A stretch of 64,000 nucleotides of DNA from Bolinopsis microptera (taxonomy: Eukaryota > Ctenophora > Tentaculata > Lobata > Bolinopsidae), in contig NC_087082.1 of assembly GCF_026151205.1 (NCBI RefSeq), forward strand, positions 17,205,401 to 17,269,400. The letters are read 5' to 3'. Made by a program: the position numbers and the translations under genes. Of this stretch, positions 10,443 through 21,224 are shown in pieces (the first letter of the stretch is position 1; every line of letters starts with the position of its first letter). Under the pieces are notes generated by a model, which saw only the letters and a program-made list of their open reading frames with translations, made no database searches and was not told where the DNA came from.

Positions 10443-11545
10443 ATGTCCCACAATGTGCTGCAGCAAATCTCCCGATTCACCAACAGAACTGTAAAATTAG
10501 GCAAAAAAGAAGGGAAAAAGAAGCTCGTTTCAGCCGGTATGTCTGATTCTCTTTGAAAGGAAACTTTCTCCCATATTTTGTCTGATTCGACTGATTTGGA
10601 ATATTTTTTTTCCTTAGTTAAACAAACATTTCAAACCGGGTTATATACAGGAAGTGTACTGATGACCCACGCCAAGAAGGAGGGATACAAAGACCAATGG
10701 AATTTTCACGAGCAACATCAACGTCCAAGAACGTGAGTATGTTTAAAGACTACTGTAGTACAGTAGTTTTATACAGATATCGAGTTTTATACAGATATCG
10801 AGTTTTATACAGATATCGATGTGACTTGCTCGGACCGATAAGGGTTACGAGATCTCGAGATTTTATGCATAGAATTTATCCTCTTTAAAAATCTCCTTCT
10901 TTTCACTCATTCACTGATGACTGCTTTCCAAAGAATCAACTTCTGCCTAGTTTGAGTTAGCTGTTGTTACTATTACTTAACTATAGTATTTGATGTAGGT
11001 TACTAAACTATAGTATTTGATGTAGGTGGAGACAGCACTACAGGTTTATGGAGCATAAGAGAATGTACAGTGAGGGTATGAACGATAGACTTGACTTTGT
11101 TCTGTCCGGATACACAGCCAAAACTGGTTTTAGCTTCGAGAGAGGTAAATAACTAGTAACTAGGAGCTTCCTTTGTAGTTTACTTGTAGCCAATTGGTTC
11201 AGGGAGAAATTTGAGTTTTGACAGGATTGTCTACGATTCTGAATCGAGGCTTGCCTAGATTGATGATCAAATAAAGTTAATTCAAGTGTTGACAAAATAA
11301 TATTTTACTAATTAAGTAAAACTGTCCAGGAATTGATGATCGAATTAAGTTAATTCAAGTCTTGACAACTAATAATTAATTGTAATAAACTAATTAAGTG
11401 AAACTTTTCAGGAATAGAGGACAATCCCCGGTTTTTACACTACAAGCAGTCGGGTAGTACTACTCCAGTTGATAAACCGGAATGGAGGGCAAAATACAAG
11501 CACCTTCTTACACAAAAAAGTAAAAAAACTGTTTCTTCGTCATGA
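10443..11545 (+). CDS. four-exon unknown protein, 142 residues
   Basis: Exons 10443-10536, 10651-10732, 11026-11144 and 11412-11545 join in frame with GT donors and AG acceptors (phases 1, 2, 1). The protein starts MSHNVLQQISRFTNRTVKLG and ends KKTVSSS. It is rich in Lys, Arg, His and aromatic residues, with a basic N-terminus that could act as a mitochondrial or nuclear signal. There is no signal peptide and no membrane helix. I do not recognise the family; the Tyr/His/Arg-rich repeat-poor style recalls small ciliary or mitochondrial proteins, which is only an impression. Intron 1 is 114 bp; intron 2 contains three 18-bp repeats (about 10765-10820), and its acceptor region is duplicated (two copies of CTATAGTATTTGATGTAGGT at about 10981 and 11006). 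SNRNP25 follows on the same strand 655 bp later. Confidence 0.75.
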
Positions 11546-12200
11546 GGGTTAAATTATATGAATTTTACTGGTCTCGTTTAGTTAGGAATTACGAGATCAT
11601 AAAGTTGAATTATTAAAGCTGTGTACTAACTTCTCAGAATGTACAGCGTGCAGGTGACTCTAGAGCTTTGAATAGAAGGTTCTAAATGCTGAAATATCCT
11701 AGGATACTGTTGGAAGTGACATATTATTTATTTGTATAGCTAAAAGCTATATTTGGACGCATTTCATGAATTATTTTTATTGTGTTTTATTGTATTCTTT
11801 ATTGAAAGTCAATGTAAAGATTACAAAGGCTAGGGAATTGCGAAGGAAATTAAATGATTAAAATATAATCACTTCTTATTAGCAAATCCAAAATACTGAA
11901 TAAAATAATAAACTCGGTTCAGAGAACACATCCCAGTTTGATTTATTCCTTTAATAGTTTAAAACAATACCACTTTAAGGATGGATTGATAGACTTATTA
12001 CAGACGGTGCTTGTAGAAAACGGTGAAAGTTAATGAAGTGTAGAAACAGCAATTCCGCCTTACCCTTGGTCCCACTAATTTTACAATTTATCCTCCCCCG
12101 AACTAAGCTGAACAAATCCATTTCAACTGCTCTCAACCCTGATATCAGAATATTCCTGAAAGTTTAAACTGGGTGTATAGATGTTGTGAGTCCCGCCGTT
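11546..12200. other. intergenic between the 142-residue gene and SNRNP25
   Basis: No exon or element recognised; probably 3' UTR followed by the next promoter. Confidence 0.5.
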
Positions 12201-14077
12201 ATGTTACAAGAAGCGTATGATTTATTGCAGGACATATTAGGAGATCCGTTACTGGCTGACTTACCTGAGGTTTGTGTGGGATGGTTGATTTGTTTGTCGA
12301 ATACTTTTACCAAATATTATTAATCGGCACGGCTCTTATCTCAACTCTGTCTCTATTGGAACAACAAGAAGATATTATTACTTATATCATTATATCCTAA
12401 ATGTTCGGGAGCAGGAATAATGGTACTGGTAGAGTGAAAGTCTCAAACATTCTATTTTGGATTATTTCTTATTCGATTTAAAATGGTAAAATATAATCCT
12501 GAGCCTTTCCAGGACGTGGACACGGAGGATGTGAGATGTCAGATAGCAAGAGCTAAGGGACATGTTATAGACCTAACCCTGCTTAGACCCGGGGACAACA
12601 AGGTCATTATAATCTGTTTAGTTCATTAATTAATTAGTTAATTAACCTCGTTAGTTAATAAATTCTATAGTTACAGAAACCAATTATGTACATTTATTTT
12701 ATTGTACCACAAAATGTCAATATTTATATTGTACAGTAAGTTAATTCAATTTACAATAATAAGATAGATTTATTATTATTCTTAGATGAGAGTGTCAGTG
12801 TTACACAACGCCCGAGTGTCAGATCTCCAAAGAATAGTAACTAAAGCCATAAAACGAAGTACCCCTGACCTACCCAAAGCTTACTCTTGGAGGTAAAGCT
12901 TTAAACATTCAATTAAAGGTTTTAGTGGACATGACAGTGTCACCTAAACAAATCACAGTAACGACGAGCAAATACACAGATATTACATATTACAGTCTTC
13001 AAATATTTTATCTTTATTCGTACGGAATTTCCTTATCTAGAATTTTCTTGAAATCTAGAATTATCTTATCTAGGAGTAGCATTTATGTAGGAGTGGCATT
13101 ACAGTCATCGGAATTCTAAAATAACGAAAGTTCCGAGTTTTGCCTCTTAAGGGGGCATAGGCAGCTCAGTGACCATCTAGCGCACCGTTTCCACACAAAA
13201 AAAATTTGAGAATACCCATGATTTTTGTAATCGAGCATTTCCTGGTTAGAGTGGAATTTTCGGAGAAAATAATTTTTTTGGTTGAGACGCTATAATTTAG
13301 ATAATTATTGAGATAGCAAGCTACAATTTTTCAAAAAATCTGTTTCTGTACTGTTCTACATGGGTGTAAAATTTCATTACCCTATCTCAAAAGGCTGGTG
13401 CGTTATAACCTATTAAAGTAAAAATAGCTGAAATTTTCCTGCTCGATTACAAAAATGGGTATTCTCAAAATAATTTCTTTTGGTGTGGAAACGGTGCGCT
13501 AGATGGTCACTGAACTGCCTATGAGGTTATTTGGGTTGGAAAGGTTTGGCGTATGCCCCTTTAAAGACTGGTCTTGAATAAATTGAACCCTCGTACTGTT
13601 AGTGTTTAGTATTGAGTTCAACCGACCACATACCCTGTAGGCACCATTTTCTCTTTATTTTAACCTCTCCACCAATTTCCACGTAACATCCCAATTACTT
13701 GACAGTCACAAAACAACGTTGATTGATGAAGATCTCAAATGACTTTATTGGACCGTGCCCAATACAATCACCTTCCTAGCAGGGGTGATATGTTTTACGA
13801 ACGTACTCTACGTCACCTTCCTACCTTTTCGTGTCTCGTATTCGTGTCTCTTGTATCGTATTCGTGTCTCGTGTCTCGTGTCTCAGATTGTAACACACTC
13901 CACCTCACCAGGTCTATGTGGAGGAGATACAACCTGTCAGTCGGAAGTATTAAACTGTCGGACCGGAACAGGATGTTAATCCACTACGGAGTAAAGAATA
14001 ACGACACAGTCTCCTTCACAAAACGAGTTGCTGTAACCAGCACACATGCACCACCTCCCCCGCACAGACGACGCTGA
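12201..14077 (+). CDS. SNRNP25: U11/U12 small nuclear ribonucleoprotein 25 kDa-like protein
   Basis: Exons 12201-12269, 12513-12602, 12786-12892 and 13912-14077 join to 143 residues. The N-terminal GDPLLADLPEDV matches the conserved start of SNRNP25, followed by a ubiquitin-like fold. The tail YSWRSMWRRYNLSVG, the LSDRNRMLIHYGVKNND segment and VSFTKR align with the family's WxxY, KLxxDRxxLxxYGIxNxDEVSF pattern. In animals this protein is part of the U11/U12 di-snRNP that recognises minor (U12-type) introns in the nucleus. Length is close to the human protein. All three introns here look like ordinary GT-AG. The third intron (about 1 kb) contains a palindromic TTAA-flanked element. The C-terminus ends in a short Pro/His/Arg extension. 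Start chosen because the first ATG gives the family-typical length. Confidence 0.92.
13147..13564. mobile_element. TTAA-flanked foldback MITE in SNRNP25 intron 3
   Basis: TTAA at 13147-13150 and 13561-13564 flank ends GGGGGCATA and TATGCCCC. Internal arms (for example CAGTGACCATCTAGCGCACC and its reverse complement near 13497) form a long imperfect palindrome. The TTAA duplication is characteristic of piggyBac-type transposition. No coding capacity. Confidence 0.8.
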
Positions 14078-15501
14078 ATTTTCAGGACTGTCAACTTGAT
14101 AATCCTCAAAAAATGCTCAGACTTTTAACGTCAACATATTATTTTTAAAACTCGTGATCAATAGAGAATTAGCGTATGTTGTTGCTAACTATTTTATTTG
14201 CTGTCAATTAGTTATCAGTTATGACACATTGAATTAGACAAAAGGATCTGACTGCAGGGAAATAATTGGATATCTTTACTTGGAAGCTGAGTTATAAAAC
14301 TATGTGTTTATACTTTTAACATTTGACACATTTTCGTTTGTCGTAAAGTTTCTATATGATATTTTGCTCCGTGATTATTAATTACTAGCACGATATCGTA
14401 GAGTAAGGTCCTTAGGGTAGTGCTGTAGGATTAAGATGTTTTATTTTTTAAATGAAGATGTTTTTAATAAATATATGATAACTGAAGAATGTGGTGTCTG
14501 TATAATTACTTTAAAGTGGTAATATGATGTTACTTTAAAACTTGTAGTGCGAGTTTAATTTATAGTTAGTTTAAAGTATTTAACTTATAGTGTTAGTTTA
14601 ACTTATAGTGTTAGTTTAAGTTACACAGTTACATTTATATAAATGTTTTAGAATCCTTCAGTCCTTTTTAAAGTCCAGCTTTATTATTATACAAACGTGC
14701 TTACTGATTATTATAGAACTGTACCCGTTTTTGCTGTTATTCAATATTCATTGTTTAAGATTAATAAATCTAGAGATAGAACACTTTCATTTGTCGACTC
14801 TAATTCTAAAATTGGGACGTTATTAGGCGTAATAGACTTGGTAATGCGTAATGATAATCGTGTTAGGTGCTGTTAATTGTTTGTCTTCAAGCTGTATGTA
14901 GGTATCCCGTGCATTTCATTAAATGGACCAAAAATGCCAACTTCAGGTTGAAAATGTTTATAAGTATAACTTCTTGACACACGTTGTATACCTCTTTAGA
15001 GGCATGCAACGTGTAGCAAATAACTATTTAAGCGTCGGTTGTTTTTACAAGATTGTAATCTAAAGCAGCTCAATAGGGGAAGGCTGATCAAAAATAAGAC
15101 AAATTCACCGACGTAATACATGGACAGCCCGTTTAATGGCTTAGTGTTGCTTGTACCGCTTCACACTACTGTTTCTGCTAATTTCTAGTTTACAGTTTGA
15201 TTTGGTCTAGACGCATTGCAAAATTTCAGATCTTTAACTTAATTTAACATGGTTTTAACTTTAAGGCACATAAATATGGCGATTTTGGGGTTTCTAAAGA
15301 GTACCCCGTGTTACTTTTAACGAGTTTCGTATGACAGTAGTAGTAGTAGTACTAGTAGTAGTAGTAGTACTGCGCAAGTATTTTGTGCAAATATCGTAAT
15401 ATCCATACAGCTATTATTTATTTTTGTCATCTTTAACATTGAATTAGAATATTTTGACCTAAAAATAAACTTGCCGAACGAAAATGAATAGTAATAGTAT
15501 T
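14078..15501. other. intergenic, with a short (TAG)n tract
   Basis: 3' region of SNRNP25 and AT-rich DNA. An interrupted GTA/TAG trinucleotide run lies at about 15335-15370. Nothing else supported. Confidence 0.5.
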
Positions 15502-16653
15502 CTGCCGTTTTCTCAGAAAAGGCAGTAAGTCCATATTTGCCATTTCGAGATATTGCGACTTTTACGTTTATGGTTTTTTCTCCGCTTACTTTTTGCGTAA
15601 GATCGAAAGTAAACACGTTGAGTTATCAATAATTGGTCAAATTTTAATTTGTCAAAAAAATTAAAGCTTTGAGCCGTCCATAAGCTTAGATATAACCATT
15701 TTTATGCCAAATAATCGAGCTTATTTTTCATACTGGATGGACTTACTGCCTTTTCTGAGAAAACTTGGACTTACTTCCTTTTCTGAGAAAAATCTCTGTT
15801 CAATATTTTTCTGAGAAGGAAGTAAGTCCAAGCTTTTTACTAAATTTTTGAGGTTTGGATCTATGTATTTTGGATTATATTGTAAAATATAAACAATTAG
15901 GTAAATCTAAATTGCTCCATATCATATAATAAATGTTTTTGAATAATAGTATGCCCTTATTTAGGCAAACTAGCCAATTTTGAAAGATTTCAGTGCATTA
16001 AATGATATCTTATCGATATTTTGATGAAAATGAACTTGATCTAAAAGATATACCTAAACTAAACATTCTCTGCGATTATAACAGCTCAATAACTGCTCCA
16101 ATGTTTATGTTTTGCGACTAAAATACATCCGGCGTTTTTGAAAATCGGCCACCAAATTTTTTTTGAGGCCTAAATGAAAATTTTGATCACTTAAGTAAAG
16201 TTGAAATGTAATTATACATCGATTCTGAAAATTTCTAGCGAAAATATCAATCGGCAGTAAAGTTATGTTCTTTTTGGGAAATCGCTTTCTAAAATTCCGC
16301 TTTTAGCATGCTTTTATAGGAAGTAAGTCCAGCTACTTCTTCCTATCACAGATAATTTATCTCAGAAAAGGCAGTAAGTCCACAGAATTACTTCCTTATC
16401 TCAGAAGATTTTCAAGATTTTCTCAGAAAAGGCAGTAAGTCCGGACTTACGTCCTTCTCTCAGAAAATAATTGGCCAAAACCGAACATAATGTTTCTCAA
16501 CTGGGACTTACTTCCTTAGAAATTGCATGCAACAATGTTTCTATACATTAATATGTAGCTCATGTTGTAGAGAATTTTCTACTGAAAATTTTGATACCAA
16601 TATTGTCATATTTCGAAAAATTGGACTTACTGCCTTTTCTGAGAAAACGGCAG
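15502..16653. mobile_element. 1.15-kb element with 31-bp perfect terminal inverted repeats
   Basis: 15502-15532 and 16623-16653 are exact inverted repeats (outer end CTGCCGTTTTCTCAG, inner end GGCAGTAAGTCC). TATT flanks both sides, a possible 4-bp duplication. Several further copies of the CTCAGAAAAGG/CAGTAAGTCC module lie inside in both orientations (about 15740-15830, 16319, 16363-16470, 16501). No transposase frame. Repeated subterminal modules are typical of sites bound by a transposase. Superfamily not assigned. Confidence 0.85.
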
Positions 16654-16654
16654 T

Positions 16655-17158
16655 ATTAAGGGGGTATAATATTATCTGGGGACCCCAGGCTATTATGTTC
16701 ATAAACATAGGGATTCGGCGGAATGACTGAGCGCAGCCCAGCCCAGTAAGTATAATATAAAGGCTGACGGTCTTGTCAGACTTTGACTGGCCTGGGAGGG
16801 GCCGTCTATTTGAAAAATAGTTTCTGTTGAGGTCGCAATGTGAGACAATGACGGTTGTGCTTTACGCAGCTAGTCCTAGTGATACCAGCACTGCGGTTTG
16901 TGTATTTCCAATGTTGCAAAGCAATCCCGATCAGCAGCATATCAATCATCATTAAATTTATGCTTATAAGTTATGTAAAATAAAATAAACCGTGGCTAGC
17001 TGCGTTTTTATCTATGGGTTGATAAATTTTCGATTTTTTTAAACACATTTTATTGGCCTTCTTATTCATGTTTCTTAAAAAGCAATGTGAACCTTTAAAA
17101 GTTTACAGTCAGCGTTTTCAGTTTAAGCATTTTTTTAATTTTGTGGTTAATTCAGAGG
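16655..17158. repeat. segment shared in inverted orientation with 26180-26260, then unassigned DNA
   Basis: 16675-16745 (GGGGACCCCAGGCTATTATG ... GGCGGAATGACTGAGCGC) reappears as its reverse complement at 26190-26255. The remainder up to 17158 shows no feature. Confidence 0.6.
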
Positions 17159-17617
17159 TCAAGCTGTTGAGGTATTGATGATAAGGCTCCATGAACATAC
17201 TTTGTATTGTTTGTACGCGTCGCTAAAAATTCTGCATTTGTGCAACTTACACATTTTGTTTTTAAACTTGACATACCAAGGCGGTATGTTTGTGCTACAA
17301 TTCTTTGGAGCACAAACCTTGGCAATATCCAGGAAGCCCACCATTTCTCGTTTGATTCCTTTTGCGATTTCCGTGTAATTCCTGTGGAATTCCATGTGGA
17401 TTGATTGGGCTTCTTGGATTCTAACTTGTTTTACTAGATACATGACGATTATTTCGGCTCGCACCAAATAGTGATCTGGGCGATGGCAGACAGGAACTGT
17501 CTCTAGTTCAGAGCTCATAAAATTTCCGTACAGATGATCGTGACATTTTAACTGACCGCATATTTTACATAATATTGTTACTAAGATCGAGTAAGGCTGT
17601 GATAGTATAACTAACAC
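17159..17617 (-). CDS. hypothetical cysteine-rich frame, 152 codons
   Basis: The frame is open over 152 codons without an ATG at its 5' end (a GTG stands there; the first internal ATG begins MSSELETVPV). A CACAG acceptor-like site at about 17604-17600 on the minus strand would make it a terminal exon. It contains spaced cysteines (CKICGQLKC, KVCAPKNC, KMCKLHKC) and one NCST sequon. I recognise no domain. It could be an exon of a secreted protein, a decayed element or a chance frame. Confidence 0.25.
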   Translation of the reverse strand: MLVILSQPYSILVTILCKICGQLKCHDHLYGNFMSSELETVPVCHRPDHYLVRAEIIVMYLVKQVRIQEAQSIHMEFHRNYTEIAKGIKREMVGFLDIAKVCAPKNCSTNIPPWYVKFKNKMCKLHKCRIFSDAYKQYKVCSWSLIINTSTA

Positions 17618-18341
17618 GATGTTAGCTTTTTAACTTCTTCAACATTCAATAATAATTCGTGTGTGACACTAACAAATATACAGAGTGTACTTGAATTCAT
17701 GAGGTTGCAGAAGCATGGCATGTAGATGTCAAGCCCACAAAGTTCGAATATATCAACACCTTCATTTACTTATTTTAGGAGCCGTCAAATTGCAAAATAG
17801 ACATTTAGTTTCATTGACTGATCGCTGTTCATTCGGACATTGCTGTCAATTATTGGCAGAAATTTTGAACGAAAAATTGCTGATTTAATACTTTTACTTA
17901 GATAAATTTGTTTATTTGTGATTTGGTCTCGTTCGCTATCGTGACCTTTGTTGCAGCGGTCTACTTTTCTGTTTCATAACACTCGCCAGTGTTTCTTTAA
18001 GCTTTTTAACAATTACAGTGTTCAGTTATCAGTTATCGGTTATGCCGTTGACGCTCAACTAGTTTACTGTAGAAGGCGCAACATTCTATAACGAAATAAC
18101 GTAAAAAATGCGTTAGTTCTTCAAGTTAAATCTCAATCTTTATTTGAAATAGTCAAACGCCAGTTTTGAATCAGAGTGCTATATAAAAGTATAAACTTCA
18201 TCAATTACTTTGAGAATATATTTTACAGGCTGAAAACCACATGACCATCGACAAATTGACGAGAAGATGTCACAAAAGCTTGGTGTTTTCAGTGTTTTAG
18301 GTGCTCCCGTTAGATTTGTGGAGTTAAAGATTACCTCAAAA
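17618..18341. other. 5' flank of receptor copy 2
   Basis: AT-rich; an upstream in-frame ATG exists at 18267, but no promoter motif can be named. Confidence 0.5.
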
Positions 18342-19847
18342 ATGAACGTGTTGATTGTTATACTCGCCCTCTTTCTGAGCACGTCCAAATGCTGTAAAGA
18401 AACATGCTATTCAGCCTACAAAGGGGGGTCTCTAGAACTCCAGGAGGTACAAGACGGCACCCCCACAATAGTTCCCATCAACTTTACAGGAGTGGTGACA
18501 ATAGAAGCAGCCTACATTCCCGGCTATAAAGCCCAGTGGGAGTACATCAGGTTCATGCAAAACGAGGATGTTCATCCTCTTGTTCTACAGTTTTACACCC
18601 CTCAAAAAGGTTACATCACCACCTTGAACGTGTTTGCTGAAGATGACACTGGACGTAAATCCAGTACTGGCTATTCGGCCTACAGCTTGTTCAACAAGGT
18701 CAGAGCTGACATTATCATACAAGTGTCCGATATTCACGTGGCTGAGGACAATTTTTATCGGATTTATTTGGGAGAACCAGGAAATGCTCATGGTAGTAAC
18801 TACAGCTATCAAAGTGAAGAAAATTGGGAAGAGTTGTCGTTCATGAGGTTTAACACTACCACTCAGATAAAAACAGATAATAAAGCGATTTATTTCAAGT
18901 CTGTTTCAATTTGCTCTGATGACACCCCCGTGTTATGTGGGGTGTCTGTAGAAACTGTTGCTGTGTCCAGGGGTACAGCGTTTAATTTGTCATGTTCAGT
19001 TTATGGAGCATCCTACCTCGAGGCAGTGTGGTCTACTGAAGGTAACATTCGTAAAAAACCGGTTTATTCAGTTGACGGATTTCTTAAAACAACCACCATC
19101 CCAATTCAAAGTTACAACGGATATCAGATGGGAATGTGGACGTGTCGCTGGAGGAATAAAAACTTTGGAACTTTTAGTGAAACCAAAACTTTTCATGTCG
19201 TTGAACTTGTTTCTAAACCCTCGCATACGACTTATTTAATCCACAAAGAGGAGGAGGGGGACCAAGTCTTTAAATGGATAATCAGAAACAAACGCCCACA
19301 AGAACTACCTGATAAGTACACAGTACTTCTGGAATGTGAACAAGGAAACCTTGATATTACTCCAGACAGTAAGGACTCATTTTGGATATCAATGCTGACA
19401 TATTTTGAGGAGTACTCGGGAGTCAGTGAGCATAGTGCCACCCTCAAACTTCCAAAGGATGTAACTTCTGATTTCATCACCTGCACGCTGTCTCTTGTAG
19501 AAAATTCAGGAGAAAATGGCACAGAAATATTGGGAGTTTTGGATACCACGACACTCTACAGAGAGGGTTATCACTGTGAGGCGGGGGAGTATGGAGAGGG
19601 GGAGGAATGTGTAAAATGTGACGATAGTTTCACGAGTGTTCCTCGCAGTATAACGTGCTTTCCTCTAGAACTTCCCGAAGAGCTGCAAATAATATCTCCC
19701 GAGGAAAAGAAGGAATGGGAAACCTCATTTTCCACAAACATTAACGTGCAGATCGGAGTAGTTATAGGAATCGTACTTTTATTAACTCTGGCTGTCTCAG
19801 CTATCGCTTTAACGATTTTCGTTTCGAAAAAATTAGACTGCCTTTGA
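18342..19847 (+). CDS. type I membrane receptor-like protein with Ig-like modules and cysteine-rich stalk (copy 2)
   Basis: Single exon, 501 residues from the ATG at 18342; the open frame also reaches an ATG at 18267, but 18342 gives a clean signal peptide (MNVLIVILALFLSTSKCC). After the signal come the shared N-terminal module (starting with CKETCYSAYKGG), an Ig-like domain (Cys ... Trp ... Cys, about 200-285 of the mature numbering), a second Ig-like module, the HCEAGEYGEGEECVKC stalk, and one membrane helix near the C-terminus, ending KKLDCL. It is colinear with the minus-strand protein at 1551-3263. The N-terminal module and the stalk region are nearly identical while the Ig faces, membrane segment and tail differ strongly. 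Several N-glycosylation sequons are conserved. No known family assigned; surface receptor is inferred from architecture. Confidence 0.88.
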   Translation: MNVLIVILALFLSTSKCCKETCYSAYKGGSLELQEVQDGTPTIVPINFTGVVTIEAAYIPGYKAQWEYIRFMQNEDVHPLVLQFYTPQKGYITTLNVFAEDDTGRKSSTGYSAYSLFNKVRADIIIQVSDIHVAEDNFYRIYLGEPGNAHGSNYSYQSEENWEELSFMRFNTTTQIKTDNKAIYFKSVSICSDDTPVLCGVSVETVAVSRGTAFNLSCSVYGASYLEAVWSTEGNIRKKPVYSVDGFLKTTTIPIQSYNGYQMGMWTCRWRNKNFGTFSETKTFHVVELVSKPSHTTYLIHKEEEGDQVFKWIIRNKRPQELPDKYTVLLECEQGNLDITPDSKDSFWISMLTYFEEYSGVSEHSATLKLPKDVTSDFITCTLSLVENSGENGTEILGVLDTTTLYREGYHCEAGEYGEGEECVKCDDSFTSVPRSITCFPLELPEELQIISPEEKKEWETSFSTNINVQIGVVIGIVLLLTLAVSAIALTIFVSKKLDCL

Positions 19848-20251
19848 AGCTTCAAACTGATTGACGTTTAATAAGATCGCGTAGTTTATTCAGTGTTGCA
19901 GTATGATTCACGCTTCGAACACCCAAGGAGCTATTTTATGAGGTCAATCCACGTCAACATGGTGCAGCCCTACAAATTCAATAACTTAAAGTGCTGTTCC
20001 GCCTGTTCGAACTATTTGTTGAATGAATACCATATTTTCTAAATACGATTTATAGCGAATAACTACAAACTACGACGAACAGTGTTTTATGACTTCAGTA
20101 TTGATGAACTCCGTTATTGTGTATTGGTCACTAATAAACATAAACGACAATCCAGAATTCTGTCAAAACTTGCTACACGTTGTATACCTCTTTTGCGGCC
20201 GGTCGGACATTGAAATTAACGCTAGAGCCTCCAGCGTTCAATTAGTGTTTT
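19848..20251. other. 3' flank of receptor copy 2
   Basis: AT-rich DNA up to the left end of the retrotransposon; no feature. Confidence 0.5.
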
Positions 20252-21224
20252 CAATTAATAATAATAATAACAGAACACCAGAGCTAGTGAGTAGTGGGTC
20301 CGAGGCTGATACTCGTGGTCAGCACCCCCGGGGTCGGTAACGGCAGCAGTCCATTGGATGGCTGCCGGCTAGAGCTACTCACTCCCTGGCATTGCCAGAT
20401 GTCTTCTTCCTGAGGTTCAGTTATAGCACAAAGTTTAAACTATTAACACTGTTAGTTCCCCCGTTACTAGTCCAAGTAACGGGCTAGAACTTGACCAAAC
20501 AGCTGGTGAAACACCTGTAGACCACCAGAACCTCAGGCTCTATTGTCCTTCTCAACATCATTTAATGTTATCGTGAGATTTTGTAATTGCTTAAAATTCA
20601 TGTTTAGGAAGGAACAAAAAAAAAAGAAAGAAAATTACAAAAAAAGTTAAAAACAAAAAAAGACAAAAAAAGCACAAAATGGAAAAACCAAGAAAAGTAT
20701 CTGTGACTGAAACAGCAGTATTTTAAGATTTATCCCCTTATTATATATTTATTCGTTATCATAGCAGCATAGACTGTCAGTACTGAAAAATTCTCCATCC
20801 TTAGTAAATAATTACTATTTATAGTGTTACCATTTACCATACCCATTGTATTAGTAATTACATTGTAATTGAAATTATATTATATATATCCTTGTATCTG
20901 GTGTTACTTGTCCCCCGGTTAATTCCCTTTCTTGCCTCTCGTTGGTGAAAATCCTTTATCCTTCTGCTCTAGCTCTTGGTTTCTTGACTAGGTGCAATTG
21001 ACACCTAGTGGTTTTCTTTCCGGGCATGGACTGACCCGCAGATGTCCCCCAATCTTAAGTTGTGGACTCGTGACAAAAGGATGTGTGGCCATGGGTTAAA
21101 TGGTTACTAACGGGTCTACTACCCAGGAGGTAGCTACCTGGGGAGCTGGGCGACGCGGGGCAACGCTCAGTGCTCTGTTTTCCCTGCCAACTCTCTAGGG
21201 GGTGTTTAGTCCCCCAGTTATGAT

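Noticed and set aside
13739..13979. Frames overlapping SNRNP25 exon 4
   Set aside because: They run through intron sequence and only their 3' part is the real exon in the SNRNP25 frame.
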